Source: Victivallaceae bacterium (GTDB lineage: Bacteria; Verrucomicrobiota; Lentisphaeria; Victivallales; Victivallaceae). Taken from it: DNA of 9,079 nucleotides. The stretch's first letter is position 1; the number at the start of each line of letters is the position of its first letter. The position numbers and the translations under genes were made by a program. The notes below the pieces were generated by a model. The model did not search any database. It worked only from the letters and a program-made list of their open reading frames with translations, and was not told where the DNA came from. Shown here piece by piece: positions 1 through 5,528 of this stretch. Location: positions 1-9,079 of the forward strand of contig JAQUOK010000080.1 of the NCBI GenBank assembly GCA_028717165.1, in the 5' to 3' direction.

Positions 1-83
1 CCCCGGGGCCAGAGACGATCGACTAAAATACGGAAACCGTCACTATCATCTGGTTCTTCGTATATTCGTTCGATTTTTAGCAT
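1..83 (-). CDS. DUF488/YeaO-like protein, N-terminal 27 codons (cut by window edge)
   Basis: The minus strand from an ATG at 83-81 runs open to the window edge. It reads as a start typical of the DUF488/YeaO family: a KIERIYEEP opening, an acidic stretch, then FRILVDRLWPRG. The 'hRVLVDRLWPRG' block is the family hallmark. The ATG overlaps the stop of the RIC gene by 7 nt (ATGCTAA), so translation is probably coupled and the two genes form one operon. The family's biochemical role is not established. Its pairing with an iron-sulfur repair protein suggests a stress context, which is inference. The C-terminal part lies outside the window. Confidence 0.85.
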   Translation of the reverse strand, partial: MLKIERIYEEPDDSDGFRILVDRLWPR

Positions 84-796
84 TTTTGCAATCTTTCCTG
101 CTCGCATTTAATCGCTTTCGGAAACAGCAGGTAATTTTCCTGTGCGATATGAAGGTGTAAATCCTGTTCCAATTCCTGCAATTCACGAAGTGCCAGGCGG
201 TAGGTATTACAGGCATCAGATGGAGGTTTGTAGCCTTGAGCCAAATTATTAATATCATCAAAAATTCTGCCTGCATTTTCGTGCTCTTTTTCCAGCAGAG
301 TAATAGGCTGAGAGATTTTATGGAAATCTACAGACGGTAGTGGAATATTTTTCGCCAAGGCATCAATATATGGAAACACTCTTTTCTCTTCTTTTTCCAA
401 ATGCGGTTCTAACTCTTCCCGCAAAGAATTAAAATTTTTTCTAATATCGAATAATGTCGGATGATTAACGCCATGAACTTTAACCACCGTATCCAAATGC
501 CCAGCGATCACCGGCAGCATTTTTTTTGTATAAACATGATGAACAGTGACGATATGATGCGTCAATTCATTAAGCTCCATGTCACTAACGTCAGAATCGT
601 CTTGAGACGGTAATTGACTTAATGCCGATAATTCGGCTTCGAGTTGCTTAACAGTAACATGATGATCCTTACAGGCATTTTCGAGCGTTTGCGCGCCATG
701 ACAGCAAAAATCCATACCATGAGCTTCAAAAACTCTGGCTGCAGTTAAATTTTCCGCCACTATTTGCCCAATTGGTTTATTTCTTAATTTATTCAT
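77..796 (-). CDS. ric: RIC-family di-iron iron-sulfur cluster repair protein (YtfE/ScdA/DnrN)
   Basis: This 239-residue cytoplasmic protein has the two-domain layout of the RIC family. Residues about 5-50 form the ScdA_N/DUF542 domain with the motif FEAHGMDFCCHG (C31, C32) and C42. The rest is a hemerythrin-like four-helix bundle with candidate iron ligands in TTHH-like and VHH segments (H80/H81, H86/H87), a HLEKEEKRVFP segment, an EKEHENAG segment and a terminal HIAQENYLLFP segment. Members carry a non-haem di-iron site and restore Fe-S clusters damaged by nitric oxide or oxidants. The length is close to that of E. coli YtfE (about 220 residues). The start at 796 gives the exact family N-terminus, although no strong Shine-Dalgarno precedes it. 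The stop overlaps the DUF488 start. A dyad 42 nt upstream could be an operator. Confidence 0.93.
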   Translation of the reverse strand: MNKLRNKPIGQIVAENLTAARVFEAHGMDFCCHGAQTLENACKDHHVTVKQLEAELSALSQLPSQDDSDVSDMELNELTHHIVTVHHVYTKKMLPVIAGHLDTVVKVHGVNHPTLFDIRKNFNSLREELEPHLEKEEKRVFPYIDALAKNIPLPSVDFHKISQPITLLEKEHENAGRIFDDINNLAQGYKPPSDACNTYRLALRELQELEQDLHLHIAQENYLLFPKAIKCEQERLQKC

Positions 797-837
797 TATA
801 TATAATTCGCAAGTTACGAAAATAGTAGTTTTTTTCT

Positions 838-851
838 GTCATTTCAATGAC
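838..851. promoter_or_regulatory. Dyad upstream of ric, possible CRP/FNR-type operator
   Basis: The sequence GTCATTTCAATGAC is a perfect 6-bp inverted repeat with a 2-nt centre. Counting one more base each side, it resembles the TGTCA-N6-TGAC(T) half-site spacing of CRP/FNR-family regulators. It lies 42 nt upstream of the ric start codon. A weak -10-like TACTAT on the minus strand (827-822) would put the dyad centre near -30, which overlaps the -35 region. That position fits a repressor better than a class II activator. NO-responsive regulators often control ric-type genes, but which regulator would bind here is unknown. Confidence 0.3.
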
Positions 852-936
852 TTATGGTGTTCCGCAATCTTATCGGCGAGAATGGATAATGCGATAAAAT
901 CATTGTTTTGCCGTAATATATCATGGACATTACGAA

Positions 937-968
937 GCGAGTGGAGATTTCCACTCGCCGATTTTTTT
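937..968 (+). terminator. Hairpin with T-tract on plus strand, between ric and the CBM48 gene
   Basis: GCGAGTGGA (937-945) pairs perfectly with TCCACTCGC (950-958) around a GATT tetraloop. After CGA, seven T follow on the plus strand (962-968). The U-tract is therefore correct for plus-strand transcription, although both flanking genes are on the minus strand. Read on the minus strand, the hairpin has no U-tract, but it may still stabilise or end the CBM48 transcript. A short plus-strand RNA ending here is the alternative. Confidence 0.5.
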
Positions 969-975
969 GATACGC

Positions 976-1293
976 TCATTCTTGTTGCACGGTCAAAACG
1001 CTGTTCAAAGTACCTAAACCATTCGTGGTAAATTTAGGATTGTTTGCATCGATAAACCAGTCGTCGTTTACTTTGAATTTATATTCATAGTCTCCTGGCG
1101 AAAGCATAATGGCTCCACTGTAATTTCCGTTGCCGTCCTTATCCAGCAATTGTTTTTTCTCCGGATTCCAGTCGTTAAATGTGCCGGCGACATAAACATC
1201 GGAACCGGGAGTTGTGTTGACCGTTAGGATGATCCGTTTCTTGCCGTTAGCGGAATTGTGGTTTTTCTTAACTGCATTCTTTGACTTATTCAT
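976..1293 (-). CDS. Small CBM48 (isoamylase early-set, AMPK-type glycogen-binding) protein
   Basis: This 105-residue protein is a basic, low-complexity N-terminus (about residues 1-22) followed by one immunoglobulin-like CBM48 domain. Visible family features are VYVAGTFNDWNP, a GNYSGAIMLSPGDYEYKFKV strand pair, and the DDWFIDANNP segment with the tryptophan typical of AMPK-beta-type glycogen binders. There is no catalytic domain and no signal peptide, so it is probably a cytoplasmic alpha-glucan-binding or partner protein; its substrate is not proven. I chose the ATG at 1293 because GGAGGAG stands 6 nt upstream. That purine run includes the earlier ATG at 1308, so the longer reading is unlikely. 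It appears to be its own unit: 161 nt separate it from the gene upstream and 179 nt from ric. An AT-rich stretch with a TATAAT on the minus strand (1363-1358) lies upstream. Confidence 0.88.
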   Translation of the reverse strand: MNKSKNAVKKNHNSANGKKRIILTVNTTPGSDVYVAGTFNDWNPEKKQLLDKDGNGNYSGAIMLSPGDYEYKFKVNDDWFIDANNPKFTTNGLGTLNSVLTVQQE

Positions 1294-1411
1294 GGTTTTC
1301 TCCTCCATTGGTTATAGATTTTTTGCAGACTCCTCAAACCAAAAAGTATAATAAAATATTATAGTGCTTTAATGTAAAAAAATCTATTCGCTTTGAAAAA
1401 GTTTTGAAATG

Positions 1412-1431
1412 GTTTACTCAAGTTTACTCAA
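1412..1431. repeat. Tandem 10-bp repeat upstream of the CBM48 gene
   Basis: GTTTACTCAA occurs twice head-to-tail without a gap, followed by a further G that starts a third copy. It sits between the end of the YkvA gene and the putative promoter region of the CBM48 gene. One 10-bp period is about one helical turn, so paired binding of a regulator is possible, but a two-copy repeat in AT-rich DNA may be chance. Confidence 0.5.
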
Positions 1432-1454
1432 GAAAATGGACGAGGAGCTATTCT

Positions 1455-1745
1455 TTAAGATATTTTTGAAGCTGTCGCCATTTTTGTTCTTATCTCTTCA
1501 ATCAGACTTGAGGGCGTAAGCTTCACGGCAATGCTAATGAGTATCGCAAGAATTATTACATCGTCAAGATAGCCAAGAACAGGAATAAAATCCGGAATTA
1601 CATCAATCGGGGAAAGTGCGTAAAATACCGCAAAGCCGAGACACCATCTGCTCAGTTTCGGACAATCAGGATGGGCAATGACATTCTTATAAAGGAGGAT
1701 TTCGTTTTTAAACGCATTAATTGATTTTCTTAGTGATTGAAGCAT
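1455..1745 (-). CDS. YkvA family protein (DUF1232)
   Basis: The 96-residue product carries the DUF1232 signature at about residues 43-65 (YALSPIDVIPDFIPVLGYLDD), followed by a hydrophobic helix VIILAILISIAVKL. The first 40 residues are amphipathic and basic. The family is probably membrane-associated; no biochemical function is established. The start lies 9 nt after the stop of the HU-like gene, so it is probably the last gene of a Fur-like / HU-like / YkvA operon. The region upstream of the ATG has only a weak purine run (AAAAGA), consistent with coupling to the gene before it. Confidence 0.88.
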   Translation of the reverse strand: MLQSLRKSINAFKNEILLYKNVIAHPDCPKLSRWCLGFAVFYALSPIDVIPDFIPVLGYLDDVIILAILISIAVKLTPSSLIEEIRTKMATASKIS

Positions 1746-1754
1746 TCTTTTATC

Positions 1755-2062
1755 TTATTTGACATTATCTGGAATAAACGTTTTAACCCGTTCTTTAAGT
1801 TCTTTTCCCGCCTTAAACTTTACGACGCAGCGGTCCGGTATGATAACCTCATTCTCAGGCTGCCTGGGGTTTCTCCCGGTACGGCTCTTACGAACAATAA
1901 CCTCGAAAACCCCGAAATTTCGCAACTCTACTGTCTTGCCAGCGGTGACTTCATCCGCAATACCATCCAGAGTCATTTTTGAACTATCGCCGTTACTTCC
2001 TTTTGCGTAAGGCCAGTGTCCCTTGCTATTTTTATCGCCAGATCACGCTTGGTCATTGACAT
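1755..2062 (-). pseudogene. HU/IHF-like DNA-binding protein, reading frame split after codon 29
   Basis: Two frames together make one bacterial HU/IHF-family protein. From ATG 2062 (second in-frame ATG 2056), 29 codons give the N-terminal helices (MTKRDLAIKIARDTGLTQKE, then VTAIVQK) and stop at TGA 1975-1973. The remainder, in the -1 frame from ATG 1976, gives 73 residues: the TLDGIADEV helix, the VELRNFGVFEV beta segment, the DNA-intercalating arm with SRTGRNPRQPE, and VKFKAGKELKERV at the end. The break is at CAAAAATGA, a run of five A (T run 1976-1980 on plus). A -1 slip of the AAA codon onto the preceding A joins the frames as VQK-M-TLDG. This may be a real mutation, a sequencing error or programmed slippage; ATGA could also couple two separately made pieces. 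AAAAAGGGA lies about 10 nt before the start. It sits 17 nt after the Fur-like gene and 9 nt before YkvA. Confidence 0.85.
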
Positions 2063-2079
2063 AATCAAAAATTCCCTTT

Positions 2080-2352
2080 TTATAAATAATTCGTCTCGTA
2101 TATTTTCCGTTTTCCGGAGCTTTCATACTCCTTTATGAAACCGGATTTGAGGAATATATCCATGTTACGGAAAATCGTCGATTTCGCATGAATGGCATCC
2201 TGTTTCCGAGCCGCTAAAAATAGCTCATTCAAAGAATACGTCCCGTCCATGGAATAAATAGTGTTCAGCAGATTTTCCCGTTCTATTGTGTAGACATGCC
2301 CGAGTTCTTTTAGCTGATCCCGCAGGCTTTCTACATTAGCTTCCGATTGCAT
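2080..2352 (-). CDS. Short Fur-like winged-helix DNA-binding protein
   Basis: The 90-residue product resembles the N-terminal DNA-binding half of Fur-family repressors: LGHVYTIERENLLNTIYS (helices 1-2), YSLNELFLAARKQ, then the recognition-helix region AKSTIFRNMDIFLKSGFIKE and a wing ending KRKIYE. Fur proteins are usually about 140 residues. The C-terminal dimerisation domain with its HHDHxxC-type metal ligands is absent, and no continuation appears in any downstream frame before the next gene. It is therefore either a natural single-domain regulator or a truncated Fur homologue, and metal sensing cannot be assumed. The start is supported by GAAGGA 8 nt upstream. Its position as first gene before the HU-like gene suggests it could regulate its own operon. 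Confidence is high for the fold, low for any specific signal. Confidence 0.75.
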   Translation of the reverse strand: MQSEANVESLRDQLKELGHVYTIERENLLNTIYSMDGTYSLNELFLAARKQDAIHAKSTIFRNMDIFLKSGFIKEYESSGKRKIYETNYL

Positions 2353-2439
2353 CTTTCATTTCCTTCTGTAACTCAGCATTAATACATTAGCAGTACTTAT
2401 GGATTTGGCAAGAAAATCTGAAAGGAAATCAGTATAAAC

Positions 2440-3246
2440 CTACGGCAAAAATATCCGTTCCTGTTCATTCCAGTCAACTGGGATATTACCGTATAATTTT
2501 CTCAGCGCCATGGATGCTGGGGCGTTGCCTTCGACGATCAGCTTCTGAATTTTCGGGGAGAGGCTGGCTAAATTAAGGATTTTAATTACCTTGGACAGAT
2601 CGCAGTTGAACTCTTCGCCCAGTTGGGAGAGCGTGGAATATTCACAATTTTCGAGCAACTCCATCCATTTATGTGCCTGAGCCAGCCTTTTCGCCATGGC
2701 GGTAGGCTCGTATTCCGGCGGTTCTAGTTCGCACTTCTCTTCATCCGGTGCGATAATGAGCTTGCGCCCGTTCCAGCGTTTGACCAGAACCGGGATGTTA
2801 AGCCGGATGATTTCACCGTCTCCGTATGGGAACGCCTTAATGTCATCGCCGGACTGAAGGTCTTTGATCAGGGATTTCAGGCCGTGGTGCTTTATGTCCA
2901 CCAGAATGTGATCCGAAAACAGCGTGATCCGGTCAATCAGGATATGCGCGAGATTATAGCGTTCAGCCGGAAACAGTTCTTCCCAGATCGCTTCGATCGA
3001 ACCACAGGTTTCCGCTAAATTGTCCGTGGAATAGATTTCACCGATACTTTCAAGCTCACGTTTTACTTCGTCCAGCACGTTGGCAAGCTCGGTATAGCGC
3101 GGCGTCAGAATCGCAACGTCTCCCCCGTCCCTGAGTTGTTTACACACCTCATCCTGTTCAGTTTTTAACTCTGAAAAACGTTTCAGGAGTTTAGCGCGCT
3201 GTTCTTTTTTGAGTTTTTCAAGTTCCCGGTAGGTTTTCATCAGCAT
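2440..3246 (-). pseudogene. C-terminal remnant of a large serine recombinase
   Basis: The 268-residue frame matches only the distal half of resolvase/invertase-type large serine recombinases. Residues about 1-85 are a charged coiled coil. About 86-130 hold the family segment IEAIWEELFPAERYNLAHIL followed by an IDRITLF strand. About 155-185 hold a basic beta segment (VLVKRWNGRKLIIAPDE). About 195-255 hold a terminal helix-turn-helix (AKRLAQAHKWMELLE, then LSQLGEEFNCDLSKVIKILN). The catalytic resolvase domain with the nucleophilic serine and the zinc-ribbon are missing. An in-frame TGA stands three codons before the first ATG and no Shine-Dalgarno is visible. It is therefore most likely a 5'-truncated relic of an integrase, broken near 3246. 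It lies divergently from the ERF gene and probably marks an element boundary. It might still be expressed as an orphan DNA-binding protein, which cannot be excluded. Confidence 0.75.
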
Positions 3247-3322
3247 TGCCGATCATTTGGATTCAGGAATATATCACCATTTTAGAAATACCCTACAAAT
3301 CTTTAAAATTGGAGATATCATC

Positions 3323-4003
3323 ATGAATTTTTGTTCGGAAAAAATCACAAACCTGGCGAAAGCCATGCTGAAAGTACAGAAACAACTACGACCAGCATTA
3401 AAAGACAGCTACAACGGATTTACACAAAGTAAATATGCAACTCTAAACTCGGTAATGGAGGCTTGCAGCGAAGTACTTATCGACGCCGGAATTTGGGTTA
3501 CGCAATACCCGGTGCCGGTGGAAGGCAACGGTTCGCTGGGACTGGCGACCAAGCTGGTGCATGCTGAATCTGGGGAGTGGCAGGAGTCTACAATTGTCAT
3601 GCCTCTGGCAAAATCCGATCCGCAGGCATACGGCTCGGCATTGACCTACGCCAGGCGCTACGGACTGTCTTCGATGATCGGATTAGTTACAGAAGATGAC
3701 GATGCAAATACGGCTTGCAACCCTACTATATTGAATAGCCAAAATCAGACCATACATGACCTGGAAAAGCCTAGGCTAGCCGCACTAAAAACACGAGCAA
3801 ATTCACCAGATAATAATTCTTCGCAAAATGGAGTAATTGAAAAATTACCGCATATCGACGGAATCACATATCAGCAACAGAAGGCTAAAGACGGAGCAGT
3901 TTACATCACCGCTACTGGCAATGTCAGGAATAAGAATTCTATTTTGAAGGAAGCCGGATTCAAATGGAATGCTGGCCGTAAACTGTGGTGGAAAGCTGCT
4001 TGA
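3323..4003 (+). CDS. ERF superfamily single-strand annealing protein
   Basis: This 226-residue protein is an ERF-type recombinase, the class that anneals complementary single strands during phage and ICE recombination, usually with a 5'-3' exonuclease and an SSB. The core spans about residues 8-128 with the family block SDPQAYGSALTYARRYGLSS (98-117) followed by MIGLVTEDDDAN. A polar linker (about 130-170) leads to a small C-terminal module ending SILKEAGFKWNAGRKLWWK, a motif also seen at the ends of other DNA-processing proteins. The start at 3323 is chosen because GGAG stands 8 nt before it. An upstream in-frame ATG at 3257 has no ribosome binding site and adds unlike sequence. The nuclease and the AAA+ ATPase further right on the same strand are its probable functional partners, now separated by cargo. 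Confidence 0.9.
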   Translation: MNFCSEKITNLAKAMLKVQKQLRPALKDSYNGFTQSKYATLNSVMEACSEVLIDAGIWVTQYPVPVEGNGSLGLATKLVHAESGEWQESTIVMPLAKSDPQAYGSALTYARRYGLSSMIGLVTEDDDANTACNPTILNSQNQTIHDLEKPRLAALKTRANSPDNNSSQNGVIEKLPHIDGITYQQQKAKDGAVYITATGNVRNKNSILKEAGFKWNAGRKLWWKAA

Positions 4004-4023
4004 TATAAATTGTTATGAATAGT

Positions 4024-4050
4024 CTCATCCATGCCGAGTGCATGGATGAG
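4024..4050. terminator. Perfect hairpin after the ERF gene, no T-tract
   Basis: CTCATCCATGC (4024-4034) pairs perfectly with GCATGGATGAG (4040-4050) around a 5-nt loop, 20 nt after the ERF stop. The position fits a transcript end or 3' stabiliser, but neither strand has a U-tract after the stem. It is equally good as a protein-binding dyad. The rest of the gap up to 4243 is AT-rich and I see no gene or clear signal in it. Confidence 0.45.
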
Positions 4051-4243
4051 GCTGGATCGGAGAAAGCGATAATCAGTACTCTTTTTTGCAGTACACGAAA
4101 GCCTGTGATTGTCTATCAGTATTTAATAATTTCACAAACGTCCGCTTTTGAAACACCTTAAAAGAATAAATAAATTTTACCAGAACTGTAACATAACTTA
4201 TAAAACAATCAAAGTAAAGCAAAGGGTGTTATTTTTGCAAATG

Positions 4244-4295
4244 AGACAACGTTAAGCGTCACCCTTGAGCGCGCGGGTGAATGTTCTGGTTAGCC
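4244..4295 (-). other. attC-like imperfect hairpin overlapping the DUF2971 stop codon (tentative)
   Basis: On the minus strand the DUF2971 stop TAA lies inside GGCTAAC (R''-like box). After 7 nt come TTCACCC, a 10-nt loop and GGGTGA (inner stem), then CGCTTAAC and GTTGTCT (R'-like box). The order box, arm, loop, arm, GCTTAAC, GTT and the stop codon within the first box are typical of integron gene cassettes. Against it, the outer boxes match the RYYYAAC / GTTRRRY consensus imperfectly and pair with each other at only about 4 of 7 positions. No integron integrase is present in the window. It may simply be a weak terminator hairpin. Confidence 0.25.
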
Positions 4296-5285
4296 TGAAT
4301 ATTCTGTTTGAATTTCGCCGTATTTGATTTTTTTGCAGTCAATTCCATAACGCTGCAACAATGACTCCAATACCTTTATGAACCAATGGGTTTTGTTAAT
4401 AAATGGATTTACATAAATGCCGTCAATAAACTCATTCATATTTGTGTTTAATGGGATCTTAATACCTGGTGGAGTTTTTTCTTCCTTATCATCTGCGATG
4501 ACTGACAAGCGATATTCTTGTTCATAAAGATAGGCGCTATGTTTAAGTAATATGTCTCGGAACTCAAGCCATGCGCCATCGGACAAGTGTCGTGGAATTA
4601 TTGGCCCTATTTCTGTGGTGTCATTATCAACATAAATAACATCTGCACAGAGAGTTTTTGATTGGGACATCAGGTTAGAGTCCCGAACTGATTCAGCTAG
4701 GAGATTCAATTTCTCCTTAGTCGTTGTTATCGCTATTCCTTCTTCTGCTTGTCCATAAATTTTCCACATTGCAATGCTGTGATTATCTCCGCTAAACCAT
4801 GAGCTGATATAGCTACGAGCTTTCAATGATGATATTGTTTGTTTTCTCTTGAGGGTGTCTTCCTCAGTAAATGAAATCTCATCTAGCATTTCCTCGTATT
4901 TCTCTTCCATGTAGCGCAGAAAGCCGAGGTGATCATCAATGTTATCAAAGAATCCGGTTTCTGTAACTTGAGCAACATCATCGGAATAGTCTAATGAGTA
5001 GATTTCCTCAGGAGTTAATAAAGATGAGAAAGCATGTTGGATGTCGTCAACACTTGGGTTTTTAATGCTGAAAATGGCCCGATTCACTTTCTTTATGGCT
5101 TTCAGGGCTTTTTGGGAATCTTGTTCTATCAGGCGTAAGGAGGCATTTGAAATGTGTGAAAACCATTCTCCTTCCGTTTGATCCTCAAAAAGATCTGCCC
5201 TGCAACAGAATAATGATTCAGTCGACAAAAGGTCGATTAGCTTCGCTAGAGACATATAACGCCAGATGGTAGATTTTTCAGACAT
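4290..5285 (-). CDS. DUF2971 family protein
   Basis: The 331-residue soluble protein shows the DUF2971 pattern. An N-terminal WRYMSLAKLIDLLSTESLF segment is followed by CRADLFEDQTEGEW. A central block (about residues 160-190) holds SSWFSGDNHSIAMWKIYG, then EEGIAITT. A late block holds LYEQEYRLSVI and a DGIYVNPF strand. The family is common in accessory DNA, prophages and integron cassettes; its function is unknown, and the spaced W, Y, D/E and H residues are only suggestive of an enzyme. There is no signal peptide or membrane helix. The ATG overlaps the end of a 23-codon ORF by 8 nt and has only a distant purine run (AAAGGTG, 12 nt), so translation may be coupled to that ORF. It lies antisense to the ERF-nuclease backbone, which indicates inserted cargo. 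Confidence 0.82.
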   Translation of the reverse strand: MSEKSTIWRYMSLAKLIDLLSTESLFCCRADLFEDQTEGEWFSHISNASLRLIEQDSQKALKAIKKVNRAIFSIKNPSVDDIQHAFSSLLTPEEIYSLDYSDDVAQVTETGFFDNIDDHLGFLRYMEEKYEEMLDEISFTEEDTLKRKQTISSLKARSYISSWFSGDNHSIAMWKIYGQAEEGIAITTTKEKLNLLAESVRDSNLMSQSKTLCADVIYVDNDTTEIGPIIPRHLSDGAWLEFRDILLKHSAYLYEQEYRLSVIADDKEEKTPPGIKIPLNTNMNEFIDGIYVNPFINKTHWFIKVLESLLQRYGIDCKKIKYGEIQTEYSG

Positions 5286-5349
5286 ATATTTTTATGGCAC
5301 CTTTATGCCCACAACTATAGGTCATAGGATAGTTAGTACGCATTGTCAT
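5278..5349 (-). CDS. 23-residue Cys/His peptide overlapping the DUF2971 start
   Basis: An ATG at 5349 is preceded by AAAGGAG with 7-nt spacing, a good ribosome binding site. The 23-codon frame ends MTYSCGHKGAIKIYV and stops at TGA 5280-5278, 8 nt inside the DUF2971 gene. The YxCGHxG pattern resembles the start of zinc-ribbon-like domains in longer proteins of mobile elements, as I recall them. It could be a truncated relic whose start signals now serve DUF2971, or a leader peptide that couples translation. No function is claimed. Confidence 0.4.
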   Translation of the reverse strand: MTMRTNYPMTYSCGHKGAIKIYV

Positions 5350-5366
5350 GTAAGAACTCCTTTAAA

Positions 5367-5491
5367 TGGTGCGGGGAGAAGGATTGGAACCTTCTCTCGT
5401 TTCCCCTGGATCAAGCAGATAATCCAATAATGTTAATCTCTCATTTGGGTTGGAAGTGTCCCAAGCCAGGCCCGCAGAAACGCCACCCCGC
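5367..5491 (-). ncRNA. tRNA-like structured element with encoded CCA end (non-canonical)
   Basis: On the minus strand GCGGGG (5491-5486) can pair with CCCCGC near the 3' end, which finishes in ACCA at 5367. Just before it is a T-arm-like stem-loop, GAAGG-TTCCAAT-CCTTC, with 5-bp stem and 7-nt loop as in tRNA. The first 11 nt (GCGGGGTGGCG) resemble tRNA-Leu 5' ends. Against a working tRNA: 125 nt is too long, the T-loop has C instead of purine after TTC, no D-loop GG or anticodon loop with U before and purine after the anticodon is evident, and the 5' flank TGGT pairs with the ACCA end. The strong plus-strand hairpin at 5373-5406 is the same T-arm extended. It may be a decayed or interrupted tRNA, an attachment-site relic, a small terminal-repeat element (10-bp ends 5367-5376 and 5486-5495) or a dedicated RNA. 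Confidence 0.35.
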
Positions 5492-5528
5492 ACCAAACGC
5501 ATGTAAACAAAACGAATGAGTTTTTCAT
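5433..5528 (-). CDS. 31-residue hydrophobic small protein with strong ribosome binding site
   Basis: GGAGGTGTTT directly precedes the ATG at 5528, an almost ideal Shine-Dalgarno at 5 nt. The 31-residue product has a hydrophobic stretch (FVLFTCVWCGVAFLRAWLG) that could span a membrane, with two Cys and a charged tail. A longer frame from a TTG at 5621-5624 exists but is less likely, because the internal signal is far better. The size and shape fit small membrane peptides of type I toxin type, but no antisense RNA or homology is evident. The frame runs through the 5' half of the tRNA-like element, so at least one of the two calls may be accidental. Confidence 0.3.
   Translation of the reverse strand: MKNSFVLFTCVWCGVAFLRAWLGTLPTQMRD

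Noticed and set aside
1737..2010. Plus-strand ORFs across the HU-like gene
   Set aside because: Antisense shadows of the HU-like sequence; their products show no family pattern.
3257..3322. N-terminal extension of the ERF protein
   Set aside because: GGAG with ideal spacing precedes the internal ATG at 3323, and the extension lacks family likeness.
4024..4050. Classic rho-independent terminator for ERF
   Set aside because: The stem is perfect but there is no T-tract on either strand, so it is listed only as a hairpin with terminator-like position.
5370..5376. GTGCG start reminiscent of a group II intron 5' end
   Set aside because: No domain V sequence, no reverse transcriptase and no plausible 3' end follow on the plus strand.
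5367..5491. Functional tRNA gene
   Set aside because: Length, missing D and anticodon arms and an atypical T-loop base rule out a canonical tRNA; kept only as a tRNA-like element.
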